NCBI RefSeq assembly: GCF_002843605.1
Contig: NZ_CP025263.1
Coordinates: forward strand, 5,919,501-5,983,500
Origin: Pseudomonas sp. S09G 359
Lineage (GTDB): Bacteria > Pseudomonadota > Gammaproteobacteria > Pseudomonadales > Pseudomonadaceae
DNA: 64,000 nt
Direction of reading: 5' to 3'
Positions 9,215 through 18,430 of this stretch are shown piece by piece; the stretch's first letter is position 1; every line of letters starts with the position of its first letter. The notes beneath the pieces are model-generated. The model worked only from the letters and a program-made list of their open reading frames with translations. It ran no database searches and had not been told where the DNA came from. The translations under genes and the position numbers were made by a program.

Positions 9215-9667
9215 ATCAACGCTCTCTTGGTCCTTCTTGCGTGGCCGACCGCCCTTCTTGCCATTGGCACGGGCGGCAGCGGCTTTGGCGGCGCTGCTTT
9301 TGCGGCCATTGCGGGAGGCCACCATGCTTGTGGCCAGGTCCATCAGTGGCTGGCTTGTCGCAATCAAGCCGGTGATGGAAACATCCAGATCCTTAGCCTC
9401 ACAGCACAGCGCCTTGCCGCCGAAACCGACCGCCAATTGCTCGAAATCCTGCACGGAAAAACCTTCGAACTCCGGCAGGCCGGCCACTGGCAACATGACG
9501 CGGCTGCCGTCGCTGAAGCCAATGGAGATGCAATTGTCTGCATAACGCACATTGCTCGCGTTGGCGTATAGACGCTTCAGCTTGCGCCCACGCGCGATGG
9601 CCTTGTCGACATCGGCATCCGTGATCGGTACATAGGGCCGGACTTTGGCCTTTACGATTTTTTTCAT
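9197..9667 (-). CDS. DUF2442 domain protein with AT-hook-like tail
   Basis: A 156-residue protein. Residues 20-110 look like a DUF2442 domain ([26 protein letters not shown]). The C-terminal third is rich in Ala, Lys and Arg and contains [10 protein letters not shown] near residue 140, an AT-hook-like DNA-binding motif. Its start overlaps the stop of the DUF4160-like gene by four bases, so they are co-translated. DUF2442 and DUF4160 genes often occur as neighbours and have been suggested as toxin-antitoxin pairs, but I know of no defined function. It is convergent with trmA. Confidence 0.7.
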   Translation of the reverse strand: MKKIVKAKVRPYVPITDADVDKAIARGRKLKRLYANASNVRYADNCISIGFSDGSRVMLPVAGLPEFEGFSVQDFEQLAVGFGGKALCCEAKDLDVSITGLIATSQPLMDLATSMVASRNGRKSSAAKAAAARANGKKGGRPRKKDQESVDLPPGQ

Positions 9668-10092
9668 AAATCAATCTCCACAAAACCTGGTGCCCTGACC
9701 AGATTCAGAATTGTTTTCTGCCCCACGACGTCGTGCCGGGCACGTGCGATCACATAAACACCGCGCTGAATGAGCAACCCGGGCAAGACCTCACTGGCCT
9801 CCCAATCCCAGGAATGGTTCTCCAGGCAAACCGTTTGCAGGTTCTCCCACCAGATACGTCGTGCGCGCGCCAAGTAGTGCCGTTGCCTTATCGCCTCGCC
9901 TATTTCCCTCAGGACCGCAGTCGGTGGCCGCCTTCGTTCCGGGTCTACATCCCACAGCTCCACGTCCCCATCCAGAAAACTGAAACGAAACCGCGCATCC
10001 CATCCGTTGCCCCTCACATGGACGTGAGGCGGACAATGCTCATCCCTGAGAAACACCGAGATGACATAACCTTTATAAGCACCTACTTTCAT
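9664..10092 (-). CDS. DUF4160-like protein
   Basis: A 142-residue protein whose first half has the DUF4160 look: a short beta-rich start, then FLRDEHCPPHVHVRGNGWDARF, where the PPHVHV motif is the family hallmark, followed by a helical stretch (VLREIGEAIRQRHYLARARRIWWENL). The second half (residues 90-142) is an extension beyond the usual roughly 85-residue domain and I do not recognise it. It is the first gene of a two-gene unit with DUF2442. The function is unknown; a toxin or nucleic-acid partner role is only a guess. Confidence 0.55.
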   Translation of the reverse strand: MKVGAYKGYVISVFLRDEHCPPHVHVRGNGWDARFRFSFLDGDVELWDVDPERRRPPTAVLREIGEAIRQRHYLARARRIWWENLQTVCLENHSWDWEASEVLPGLLIQRGVYVIARARHDVVGQKTILNLVRAPGFVEIDL

Positions 10093-10194
10093 CGTAACCC
10101 ATCCGTTAGGTTATTTTCCGCCCGGTAACAATTTTCCACAGTTACCCGACAACAGGCTCCATACCCCTGGAGCTGTTTCACAGATTAGTAACGA

Positions 10195-10219
10195 TAAAAA
10201 ACCCGGCGAACGCCGGGTT
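10195..10219 (-). terminator. Rho-independent terminator after hasF
   Basis: On the minus strand AACCCGGCG-TT-CGCCGGGTT is followed by a run of T (10196-10201 read as A on the plus strand). This nine-base stem ends nine bases beyond the hasF stop and closes the has locus. Confidence 0.9.
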
Positions 10220-10227
10220 GTAACCAC

Positions 10228-11556
10228 TCATGCCGACGGTTGGAAATACTCCGCCAACGCCCGCAAGTCCTGCTCACTCAGCAACCCCGCGTAATACTTC
10301 AACTGAATCCGCGCCAGCAGATACGCATGCCGCGCATTCGCCAGGTCGCGGCGCGCAGTGAACAGTTGTTGCTCGGCGTCCAGCACATCGAGGTTGACGC
10401 GCTCACCGCCGCTGACACTCTTTTTGGTCGCCGCCACCAGGGCGGTGGCCGAGCTGACGGCCATCTCATAGGCGCGCACCTTCGCCGCGCCACTGGTGTT
10501 GAGGTTGAATTGCTTACGCAGCTCCACCAGCGTGGCCGAGGTGTGCGCATCCAGCTCATACCTGGCCTGGGACAACTGGTTCGCCGCCTGGCGGGTGGAG
10601 GCCGACACCGAGCCACCCGCGAACAGCGGCAGGCTCACCTGAATGCCGACACTGTTGGTGTCGTACTTCTGGTTGTAGCTGCTTTCCGAGTCGGAGCTGG
10701 TCTTACGGCTGCTGGCGTACAAGCTGACTTTGGGTAAGTGCCCGGCACGCTTGCGCTCCACCTCATACTCGGCAACGTCGAGGGCGTGGTGCTGGGATTG
10801 CAGCTCCGGGTTATTCGCCAGCGCCAGTTCGCGCCAGGTCTCGAAACGGTTCGGCTCCAGTGGCGCGATGACGAATTGACGCGTCAGGGGCGCCAGCTCT
10901 TCGATCTGCAACGGCTGGCCGACGATGGCTTCCAACTCGCGCAGGGCACTGTCCTGGGCGTCCAGCGATTCGATTTCTTCAGCCTGGGCCAGGCTCAGAC
11001 GGGCCTGGGTTTCCAGCACATCGGTGCGCGTGCCTTCGCCGCCTTTCAGCAGGCGGTCGTTGAGTTGCAGGCGCTCGGCAAACGCACGTTTCTGCGCACG
11101 GCTCAGCTCGATGCGCTCCTGGGCCAGCAACGCCTGGCTGTAGCTACTGAGTACCCGCACAGCCAATTCCTGGCTCTTGCCGCGAAAACGCTCGTCGGCC
11201 ATCAGCGCCTGGGCGGTACCCTGGCGAAAACGCGCATAGGCTTCGTAATCCAGCAACGGTTGCTGCAAGGTCAGTGTCGACGCGTAGCTGCGGTAATCGC
11301 GGTCGCTGGTGACATTGCCGACGGCAGTGCTTTGGGTCACTTCGGACTCATTGCGCGAGTTGTTGTAGCTCCAGGACAGATTGGGCAGGAGCCCGGCACG
11401 GCCTATCACGCGGTTCTCTTCACCGGCCTCACGCTCCTGGATCGCCGCCTGAAAAGTCGGATCGTTGCGCAGGGCTAAGTCGTAGGCGTCCAACAATCCC
11501 AGGGCATGCGCCGCCGGGGTGCAGCTCAAACACAGGCAAAACAACAGCACCTTCAT
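10228..11556 (-). CDS. hasF: TolC family outer-membrane channel of the Has type I secretion system
   Basis: A 442-residue outer-membrane factor with a signal peptide ([20 protein letters not shown]) and the TolC start LLDAYDLALRNDPTFQAA. Two repeats of long helical stretches form the periplasmic tunnel, and YQKYDTNSVGIQVSLPLFAGG-type residues (SVGIQVSLPLFAGG) mark the barrel strand. It should pair with HasD and HasE to export HasA directly to the medium. The start overlaps the hasE stop by four bases. AprF-like proteins of the alkaline protease exporter are close relatives, so the name rests on the locus. Confidence 0.9.
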   Translation of the reverse strand: MKVLLFCLCLSCTPAAHALGLLDAYDLALRNDPTFQAAIQEREAGEENRVIGRAGLLPNLSWSYNNSRNESEVTQSTAVGNVTSDRDYRSYASTLTLQQPLLDYEAYARFRQGTAQALMADERFRGKSQELAVRVLSSYSQALLAQERIELSRAQKRAFAERLQLNDRLLKGGEGTRTDVLETQARLSLAQAEEIESLDAQDSALRELEAIVGQPLQIEELAPLTRQFVIAPLEPNRFETWRELALANNPELQSQHHALDVAEYEVERKRAGHLPKVSLYASSRKTSSDSESSYNQKYDTNSVGIQVSLPLFAGGSVSASTRQAANQLSQARYELDAHTSATLVELRKQFNLNTSGAAKVRAYEMAVSSATALVAATKKSVSGGERVNLDVLDAEQQLFTARRDLANARHAYLLARIQLKYYAGLLSEQDLRALAEYFQPSA

Positions 11557-12878
11557 TCTTCCACCAGGGCCATGTGAGTTCGATCGAGCAAAGGCTTGAA
11601 CAGGTAGTTGAGCATCGAGCGCTCACCGGTCTTGACGAAGGTTTCCACGGGCATGCCCGGGCGGATCTGCACCCCGTCCAGTTGCTGCATGCCGGCCGCG
11701 CTGACCTGGGCACGCAGCGTGTAATAAGGCTCGTCGGTGCGCTCGTCGACCTGGCGGTCCGCCGATACCAGGGTGACCTCCCCGGCTATGCGCGGTGTGG
11801 TGGCCTGGTTGAAGGCCGAGAACAACAACTCCACCGGCAGGCCCGGGTGCACCTTGTCGACCATCTGCACCGGCACCCGTGCTTCCACCAGCAAGGGTTC
11901 GCCCTGGGGCACGATGTCCATCAGCGCCTGGCCCGGTTTGATCACCCCGCCTTCGGTGTAGACATCCAGCCCCACCACTACGCCGGAGGCGGGCGCGCGT
12001 ACCAGGCTGTTGGCCAACTCGAACTCGGCCGACGCCAGGCGGTTGCGCAGGTCGTCGCTGCGGGTGCGGGTTTCGGCCAACTGGCCGCGCAGGTCTTTCT
12101 GGAAGTCTTCGCCGAGCTGGCGGATGCGCAGGCGCAGCTCAAGTACCTGGCGCTGTAATTGGCCGATACGGCCATAGTCTTCGGCGATGGTGCCGTCGAT
12201 CTGTGAGTACAGGCGCTCACTGTCGAGCAGGCGATTACGTGGGATATAGCCATCGCGGGCCAGTTCGCGCAGGCCTTGCAGTTGTTCATTCAAGGCCGCG
12301 CGTTGCTGCAGTTTGCTGGCTTGCGAATCCCGCGTACCGCGCAACTGCGCTTCGGCCCCGGCGATGGTTTCACGCAGGCCCTGTTGCTCGGTGGCCAACG
12401 ACTGGGCGCGGCTGTTGAACAGTTGCCGTTGCAGCGCCAGCATGCTGGCCGCCGCAGGCTCGGTGAGCAGTTCCGGGCCGAACGTGATCGCCGACAAGCC
12501 TTCGCTCTCGGCACTCAAGCGCGCTTCGCTGGCCAGCGAGGCCAGGTACTGGCTGCGCAATGACTGCATCTGGCCGCGCAAGGGCGTCTCCTTCAAGCGC
12601 AGCAGCACTTGCCCGGCGCTGACCACCTCACCGTCGCGTACCTCAATGCGTTCGACGATGCCGCCGGTGGGGTGTTGCACAGTCTTGCGGTGGCCCGAGA
12701 CCATGACCTTGCCCGACACCGCCACGCCCTTGTCCAGCGGCGCCAATGCCGCCCAACCGAGAAAGCCGACAAAGCCCCCCAGCACCAGCCACCAGCCCAG
12801 GCGCGAATATTTTTTATCATCCAGCGCCAGCACATTGTTCGGCTGGTCGCTGACCAGCACCGGTTTAGTCATGCTCAT
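11553..12878 (-). CDS. hasE: HlyD family membrane-fusion protein of the Has type I secretion system
   Basis: A 441-residue periplasmic adaptor. One membrane anchor sits near residues 28-50 ([20 protein letters not shown]), followed by a lipoyl-like domain ([21 protein letters not shown]), a long coiled coil at about 110-290, and the second half lipoyl and beta-barrel ([20 protein letters not shown]). This is the layout of PrtE/HasE proteins. It bridges the ABC exporter and the TolC channel. It overlaps both hasD and hasF by four bases. An AAGGAAAACAGGC ribosome site precedes the ATG. Confidence 0.93.
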   Translation of the reverse strand: MSMTKPVLVSDQPNNVLALDDKKYSRLGWWLVLGGFVGFLGWAALAPLDKGVAVSGKVMVSGHRKTVQHPTGGIVERIEVRDGEVVSAGQVLLRLKETPLRGQMQSLRSQYLASLASEARLSAESEGLSAITFGPELLTEPAAASMLALQRQLFNSRAQSLATEQQGLRETIAGAEAQLRGTRDSQASKLQQRAALNEQLQGLRELARDGYIPRNRLLDSERLYSQIDGTIAEDYGRIGQLQRQVLELRLRIRQLGEDFQKDLRGQLAETRTRSDDLRNRLASAEFELANSLVRAPASGVVVGLDVYTEGGVIKPGQALMDIVPQGEPLLVEARVPVQMVDKVHPGLPVELLFSAFNQATTPRIAGEVTLVSADRQVDERTDEPYYTLRAQVSAAGMQQLDGVQIRPGMPVETFVKTGERSMLNYLFKPLLDRTHMALVEE

Positions 12879-14611
12879 GCCTGTTTTCCTTCACCGAGGC
12901 GGTAACTCATGCTCATGCTCGACACCGGCTTGTTGGCTGCCGGCTTCTGCCGTGCTTCCAACACCCGCGCCGTCGGGCCAAAGGCTTGCAACTGGCCGTC
13001 CTTGAGGATCAGCAAGTGGTCGGTCAGGCTCAATACATTGGGTTTGTGGGTGATCAGGACCAGCGTGCGGTGCTGCTGCTTGAGTTGGGTAATGGCCTGG
13101 AGCAAGGCCTGCTCGCCGACTTCATCGAGGTTGGAGTTGGGCTCATCCAGCACAATCAACGCGGGCAGGCCATACAGCGCACGCGCCAGGGCCACGCGCT
13201 GTTTCTGGCCGCCGGACAGGCCTGCCCCGCCCTCCCCCAGCTGGGTGTCGTAGCCTTGCGGCAGTTGCAGGATCAGTTCATGCACACCGGCCATTTGCGC
13301 GGCCGCCAGGACTTTGTCGGCATCGCGCTCGGCAAACCGTGCGATGTTGTCCGCGATGCTGCCGGCGAACAGTTGAATGTCCTGGGGCAGATAGCCGATG
13401 TGCGGGCCCAGTTGTTGTTTGTCCCACTGGGCCAGGTCGGCGCCGTCCAGCCGCACCTTGCCGGCCAGCGGTGCCCAGGCGCCCACCAGCACGCGGGCCA
13501 AGGTGGACTTACCGCAACCCGACGGGCCGATCACGCCCAGCACCTCGCCCGCCGGCAGGCTGAAGCCCAGGTTGGCCAGCGCCGGTCGACGGCTGCCAGG
13601 TGCGCAGGCACTGATTTGCTCGACACTCAACTGGCCCTTGGGCACCGGCAGGCTCATGCGCGCCGGTCGCGCCGGGTTGGCCTCCAGCATCTGCGACAAT
13701 CGCTCGTACGCCAGGCGCGCCGAGCCCCATTGCTTCCACACGCCAATCAGTTGGTCGATGGGGGTCAGCACCCGGCCCATCAGGATCGAGCCGGCGATCA
13801 TCATCCCCGGCGTGATATCACCCTGCACCGCCAGCAATGCGCCCAGCCCCAGCACCAGCGACTGCAAGGCCAGGCGCACACCCTTGGACCAGGCGCTGAC
13901 GGCGGCGGTCTTTTCACTGCCCAGATTTTGTTGGGCCAGGAATGCCTGATGCTGGCTGAACCAGCGCCCACGCAAGGTGGCCAGCATGCCCATGGCCTCG
14001 ATGGTGTCGGCATTGCGCAGGTTGGCCGTGGCCTGCTGGCTGGCGCTGATGGACAGCTGGCTGGCCAGGGCCATCGGCGCCTGGCTGACATGGTGGTTGA
14101 GCCACGCCAGCACGATCAGGATCACCGCACCGCCCAGCGCCAACAGGCCGAGCCAGGGGTGGAACAGGAAGATCACCAACAGGTACACCGGAAACCACGG
14201 CGCATCAAAAAATGCGAACAACGCCTGGCCGGTGGCGAACTGGCGCAGGGTGGTCAGGTCATGCAGCGCCTGGCCCGCCGCCTGGGTGCCGCCCTTGAGT
14301 TGCGCTTCGAACGCGGCGTCGTACACCCGCTGGTTCAAGCGCATGTCCATTTGCGTGCCGAGGCGGATCACCACCTGGCTACGCACCCACTCCAAGCCGC
14401 CCATCAGGCCGAACAAGCCGAGGATCATCAGCGTCAGCATCAATAGGGTCATCTGATTGCCCGACGCCAGTACCCGGTCGTACACCTGCAACATGTACAG
14501 CGCCGGGGCCAGCATCAGCAGGTTGATCACCGCCGAGAACAGGCCGATGTTGAAGAAGCCACTTTTATAGGCCGTGAGGGCGGCCAGGGTTTCGTTGCCG
14601 GCGTGGCGCAT
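12875..14611 (-). CDS. hasD: Type I secretion ABC transporter (permease/ATPase) of the Has system
   Basis: A 578-residue half-transporter of the PrtD/HasD type. Membrane helices occupy about residues 20-290 and the ATPase follows: Walker A GPSGCGKS at 362-369, signature LSGGQ at 465-469, Walker B ALIVLDE at 484-490 and the switch His at 522. It has no C39 peptidase domain, as expected for substrates with an uncleaved C-terminal signal. Placed just downstream of hasA and overlapping hasE, it energises export of the hemophore from the cytoplasm. Confidence 0.94.
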   Translation of the reverse strand: MRHAGNETLAALTAYKSGFFNIGLFSAVINLLMLAPALYMLQVYDRVLASGNQMTLLMLTLMILGLFGLMGGLEWVRSQVVIRLGTQMDMRLNQRVYDAAFEAQLKGGTQAAGQALHDLTTLRQFATGQALFAFFDAPWFPVYLLVIFLFHPWLGLLALGGAVILIVLAWLNHHVSQAPMALASQLSISASQQATANLRNADTIEAMGMLATLRGRWFSQHQAFLAQQNLGSEKTAAVSAWSKGVRLALQSLVLGLGALLAVQGDITPGMMIAGSILMGRVLTPIDQLIGVWKQWGSARLAYERLSQMLEANPARPARMSLPVPKGQLSVEQISACAPGSRRPALANLGFSLPAGEVLGVIGPSGCGKSTLARVLVGAWAPLAGKVRLDGADLAQWDKQQLGPHIGYLPQDIQLFAGSIADNIARFAERDADKVLAAAQMAGVHELILQLPQGYDTQLGEGGAGLSGGQKQRVALARALYGLPALIVLDEPNSNLDEVGEQALLQAITQLKQQHRTLVLITHKPNVLSLTDHLLILKDGQLQAFGPTARVLEARQKPAANKPVSSMSMSYRLGEGKQA

Positions 14612-14738
14612 CTGGGGATTCTCGTGGGGGTAAACGGGGAGCGCTCGCGCGTTGACAGGCGCTACGGCGCTCCGCAGAATTTGGCACCGCCATCGCTCGA
14701 AGAGTTAGAAGGCTTGGGCGACGGCGGTGTGTCATGCG

Positions 14739-14772
14739 GCGAATGGGAGAGCAATCTTCCATTCGCTTTTTT
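14739..14772. promoter_or_regulatory. Strong hairpin between hasA and hasD
   Basis: GCGAATGG-GAGA-GCAA-TCTT-CCATTCGC forms a 12-base-pair stem (14739-14766, one G-U pair when read as plus-strand RNA) with a GCAA tetraloop. It starts about 20 bases beyond the hasA stop. The T-run (14767-14772) is on the plus-strand side, so for has transcription this is a stem without a U-tract. It may therefore act as a processing or 3-prime-protection element for the hasA message, or as a partial terminator, rather than a full one. Confidence 0.55.
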
Positions 14773-14787
14773 CATGCAGCGCAGGTG

Positions 14788-15420
14788 TCAGGCCGCGAGT
14801 GCCCAGTCCTGTGCCACGTCTTGCACGCCCACCAAGGCAACGTCGGCGGTGGTGGCAGACGCCGCGTGAGCCGCGAGGCCTGCGGAGATTTCGTCGAAGG
14901 TGCTGGCGGTGGAGAGGCTGGAGTCGATAGCGCCCAGCAGTTCGTTGAGCACCGATTCCAGGGCCGTGGTGTTGCCTTGGATCAGGCCATAGATCACGCT
15001 CTGCACTTCGTTGCCGGTGCGGCCTGCACCTTCAGCGGCGAACAGGTCGAGGCCGTTGAAGGCCACCTTGTAGGCGCTCAGGTCGAAATCGCTGCCGCTA
15101 CCGCCGGTGAGGCCGGTGCCCAGCTCAACGTTATCCAACTCGCCCCACAGGTAGTGGTTCAGGTTGCTGCTGGCCGGCAGGGTCGGGTTGAACACGTAGT
15201 GCAAGCCGTTGCTGGTGTCGCTGTCGGCGATAAACGCGTAATCGGAGTTGTTACCACCGTGGGCCGAATATTGGTCACCGCTGAAGGTGCCGTTGCTGAA
15301 GCCACCGTTGTTACCACCGGTGCCATGGCCAGCCGTGGCAAAACCAAGAGCCCAGTCCGACAGGTAGTCCGACAGCGAAGTAGTGCCCAGGTACGACTCG
15401 TAGCTAACAGAAATAGTCAT
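14788..15420 (-). CDS. hasA: Heme acquisition hemophore HasA
   Basis: A 210-residue extracellular heme-binding protein. The ATG at 15420 follows GAGG eight bases upstream and gives MTISVSYESYLGTTSLSDYL; a GTG just before it is less likely. With this start, the known ligands fall at His32 and Tyr75 exactly as in Serratia and P. aeruginosa HasA. The second-loop His that supports Tyr75 is His89 rather than 83, because the loop FNPTLPASSNLNHYLWG is about six residues longer. There is no N-terminal signal; the C terminus (QDWALAA) fits the type I secretion signal. It takes heme from host or environmental hemoproteins and hands it to HasR. Confidence 0.95.
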   Translation of the reverse strand: MTISVSYESYLGTTSLSDYLSDWALGFATAGHGTGGNNGGFSNGTFSGDQYSAHGGNNSDYAFIADSDTSNGLHYVFNPTLPASSNLNHYLWGELDNVELGTGLTGGSGSDFDLSAYKVAFNGLDLFAAEGAGRTGNEVQSVIYGLIQGNTTALESVLNELLGAIDSSLSTASTFDEISAGLAAHAASATTADVALVGVQDVAQDWALAA

Positions 15421-15524
15421 CACTAAACCTCGTTATATACAGCGCTATTGATCAGTACGCTGACGCGTACTTTTTGCCCAACCCTGGGCAAAACCGTGAT
15501 TGACCGAGTGCCTGCGCACCGGCA

Positions 15525-18281
15525 TCAGAATTTGTATTCGAGCATCCCGCTCAACGTCCGCCCGCGAGCCAGGCTGAGGTTGTTGGCATCGCCCATGGCG
15601 ACGAAATACGCCTCGTCGGTGGCGTTCTCCAACGCCAGCGCGATGTTCAATTGGTCGGTCATCCAGTAACTGGCGTAGAAGTCATACACCGTGTATTTGG
15701 GCCACATGGCCTGGTCGATCAGGTCGTAACCCTGGCTGTTGAGGTTTTCGCCGTTGCCGGAGCTGTAGCGAACCCGCACACCGGTATCCAGGCGTTTATC
15801 CAGGAAGCGCGCGCCCAGCGTCAACGAGCCGCGATCCGCCGGGGTGTACGTGGCGTTGCCCATGATCTTGCCGCAGCTTTCCAGGTTGTTGGCCGCATCG
15901 TCGTCGAGCACGTTATAGGTGGTCACCGGTCGGAACCCGATGGTGCCGTTTGGCCGGGTAAACTGTTCGATGCGCGTGGTCGAAGGGCCGGCCTTCTTGG
16001 CGCCGCCCAGGTAATAGTTCTTCGAGCAAAACTCGTTGGTGCCGATCATGTGGGTGTAGCTGAGGTTGGTATACGCGCGGCCCATGTCGTAATTGAGCTG
16101 GTATTCGAGGCCGCGGAAGCGTGTGTCATTGAGGTTGTTGGTATACGCCATGATCCCGTTGAAACCGCCGACGGTGGTCTCCGGCAAACTCACACTGGTA
16201 TTGAGGAACGTGAAGTTCTGAATCTTGGTATCGAAGTACGCCACCTTGATGCCCAGTCGGTCGTCATTGAAAAACAACGACTCCTTGAACACGTTCACGC
16301 CCACTTCCCAATCGCGAGACTCCTCTGGCTTGAGATAAGGGTTGGGGAACACCCGCTCGTTAGAACCTCCGCCGTGAGGACGGCCGCTCATGAATGTTTC
16401 GGTAACGGCCGGCGGGCGCCAGCCCTTGCCCCAGCGGGTATACAGTTGCAACCAGTCGAGGCCGGGCTTGATACCAATGCCGAAGGTCGGCGAAAACTGC
16501 CCCTCTTCACGGTCGATGTCATAAATCTGCTCGACACGCCTGGACCCCACCGTGCTTGAGTAAACCGCGCCACGCGTCCACAGCGTCATCCCCGTGACCC
16601 CTTCGAGCCGATAGCGGTCGTAACGCAGGCCGGCATCCACGGTCAGCCAATCGGCATATTCGTATTGCAGGTTGTTGAACAGGCTGGCGATGGTGCGCTT
16701 GCCTTCCGGGTCGGCGCTGGGGGTGTAGGGCAAGGAGCCGGTGGCCACGGTGTTGGTCGATTCGATCTTGTTGGTGCGCGGCTTGAAGGTGTCCTGGTAC
16801 ATCTCCAGGCCATAGTTCCAACTCAAATGCCCCACGTTGCCCAGGTCAAAGCGTGAGGTGTTTTCACCTTGCAGGCCCCAGGTGTCGGTCTGGAAATGGT
16901 CGGTATAGGCTGGCGTGTAGTTGCCTGAACTCAGCGACGCGGCATTCGGCGAGTTGGCGCGATCCAGTTGGGTGGTGACGTAATAGAGCTTGGCCTTGAG
17001 ATCGACCAGCGGGTTATCCGGGCTGTAGCTGTAATCCAGCGCAACGTTTTTGGCGTTGAGGTTGTTCTTGCTGGTACGCACGTAATAGGAGCTTTGCAGG
17101 TCGTCGGTAATGTAGCCCCAGGCGTCGTTGCTGTCGGTGTCGCTTTCCAGGTAGCTCAACTGCACGCGTTGGTCATTGGGCAGGTTCAGGCCGAACTTCA
17201 CAATCTGCGAGCGGGTCACACTGCCGGTATCGCCGACTTCGCTGTTCAACCAGTCGTCGAAGGCCACCGGGGCGTACTTTCTTGCGCGTATGTTGGTGCC
17301 CAGGTTGTCGTCATTGTGCTTGCCGCCACGGTAGTTACCGAAATGGCGTTCGCTGTAGCCGAGCATGACATCGCCGCGCTCATCGCCAAACGCAAACACG
17401 CCACTGCCGTTGAAGTCGGTACCGTTGCCCAGCTCACCGATGCCACTGCCGGCACGGATGCGGCCGCCGTAGTCTTTGCCGTCCTTCAGGAACTCACTGG
17501 CGTCGAGGGTCTTGAACGAGGCAATCCCGCCCAGCACCGCCGCCCCGCCCTGCCCCGACTGGCTGCCCTTGTCGATCTGGATGCTGGAAATGAACTCCGG
17601 GTCGATCAGCATGGTGCCGTTGCGCTGCTGGTGACCGTTGACGTTGAAGTTCTGGCGCATGCCGTCGATGTTCATGTTCACGCGGCCGTAGTCCTGCACG
17701 CCGCGTATGTTCACGGAGAGGCCGGGGTCGCGTTGATCGACGGCGGTGTAGACGCCGGCGGTTTCTTCGAGCATATCGGCAGCGTGACGAGGCGGGCGTT
17801 TATCGATCATGTCACGGCTGATCACCGCCACGGACTTTGGGCTCTGGTACACCCAATCACTGGCCTGGCCATTGGTATTGCCGGTGATGGTGGTGGTGCC
17901 CACCGTCATGGCACCGGCATGCTCGTCACTGACACGGTTGAGCGTGACCTGGCGATCGCCGGTAAAGCGGTATTCCACCGGTGCGGCGCCGAGCAAACGG
18001 CCCAGGCCTTCCTGCACGCTGAAAGTGCCTTTAAGCGAGGTGCTGCTCAGGCCTTGCAGGCGCTGGCTGTCGAACAACACCTGCAAACCGGCCCGGTCTG
18101 CAAACGCCAGCACGGCACTGCCCAAGGATTGCGCAGGGATATCGAACGTCAGTACGGCGGGCTGGGCAGCATCCACCGAAGGCTGCGCCGCATACACAGG
18201 AGCCGCTGCGGCGAACAGGCCCAAGTGAATGGCCAGGGCTAACCGACTACCGGTGATACGCCCCTTGGTGATTGCTGACAT
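15525..18281 (-). CDS. hasR: TonB-dependent heme/hemophore receptor HasR
   Basis: A 918-residue outer-membrane receptor. The ATG at 18281 (MSAITKGRITGSRLALAIHL) is preceded by AGGGAACCCAGCA and leads into a signal peptide ending near VYAAQP; a start 51 bases upstream lacks this. Next comes an STN signalling domain (LTFDIPAQSLGSAVLAFADR and GLQVLFDSQRL), then a plug (MLEETAGVYTAVDQRDPG, VNIRGVQDYGRVNMNIDGMR) and a barrel ending in LSGMLEYKF. GKGWRPPAVTETF, a nearby His in GRPHGG and FPNPYLKPEES make up the FRAP/NPNL heme-transfer loop. The STN domain implies signalling through HasS to HasI. Confidence 0.94.
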   Translation of the reverse strand: MSAITKGRITGSRLALAIHLGLFAAAAPVYAAQPSVDAAQPAVLTFDIPAQSLGSAVLAFADRAGLQVLFDSQRLQGLSSTSLKGTFSVQEGLGRLLGAAPVEYRFTGDRQVTLNRVSDEHAGAMTVGTTTITGNTNGQASDWVYQSPKSVAVISRDMIDKRPPRHAADMLEETAGVYTAVDQRDPGLSVNIRGVQDYGRVNMNIDGMRQNFNVNGHQQRNGTMLIDPEFISSIQIDKGSQSGQGGAAVLGGIASFKTLDASEFLKDGKDYGGRIRAGSGIGELGNGTDFNGSGVFAFGDERGDVMLGYSERHFGNYRGGKHNDDNLGTNIRARKYAPVAFDDWLNSEVGDTGSVTRSQIVKFGLNLPNDQRVQLSYLESDTDSNDAWGYITDDLQSSYYVRTSKNNLNAKNVALDYSYSPDNPLVDLKAKLYYVTTQLDRANSPNAASLSSGNYTPAYTDHFQTDTWGLQGENTSRFDLGNVGHLSWNYGLEMYQDTFKPRTNKIESTNTVATGSLPYTPSADPEGKRTIASLFNNLQYEYADWLTVDAGLRYDRYRLEGVTGMTLWTRGAVYSSTVGSRRVEQIYDIDREEGQFSPTFGIGIKPGLDWLQLYTRWGKGWRPPAVTETFMSGRPHGGGSNERVFPNPYLKPEESRDWEVGVNVFKESLFFNDDRLGIKVAYFDTKIQNFTFLNTSVSLPETTVGGFNGIMAYTNNLNDTRFRGLEYQLNYDMGRAYTNLSYTHMIGTNEFCSKNYYLGGAKKAGPSTTRIEQFTRPNGTIGFRPVTTYNVLDDDAANNLESCGKIMGNATYTPADRGSLTLGARFLDKRLDTGVRVRYSSGNGENLNSQGYDLIDQAMWPKYTVYDFYASYWMTDQLNIALALENATDEAYFVAMGDANNLSLARGRTLSGMLEYKF

Positions 18282-18430
18282 TGCTGGGTTCCCTACGCTA
18301 ATCGTTTTTTTGTTTATGCGAATGCTTCTCACCTACCAAGACGTACGAGGCGCAGGAAGTCAGTAAGGTTTTTTGAAAGTTTTTTAATCGGGGGGGTTAC
18401 GCGGGTGGGAGCAGGCCTCCCACCGGGGTA

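Noticed and set aside
18312..18330. Fur-box-like sequence upstream of hasR
   Set aside because: About 11 of 19 matches to the consensus, with poor agreement in the core; a HasI-dependent promoter explains hasR control without it.
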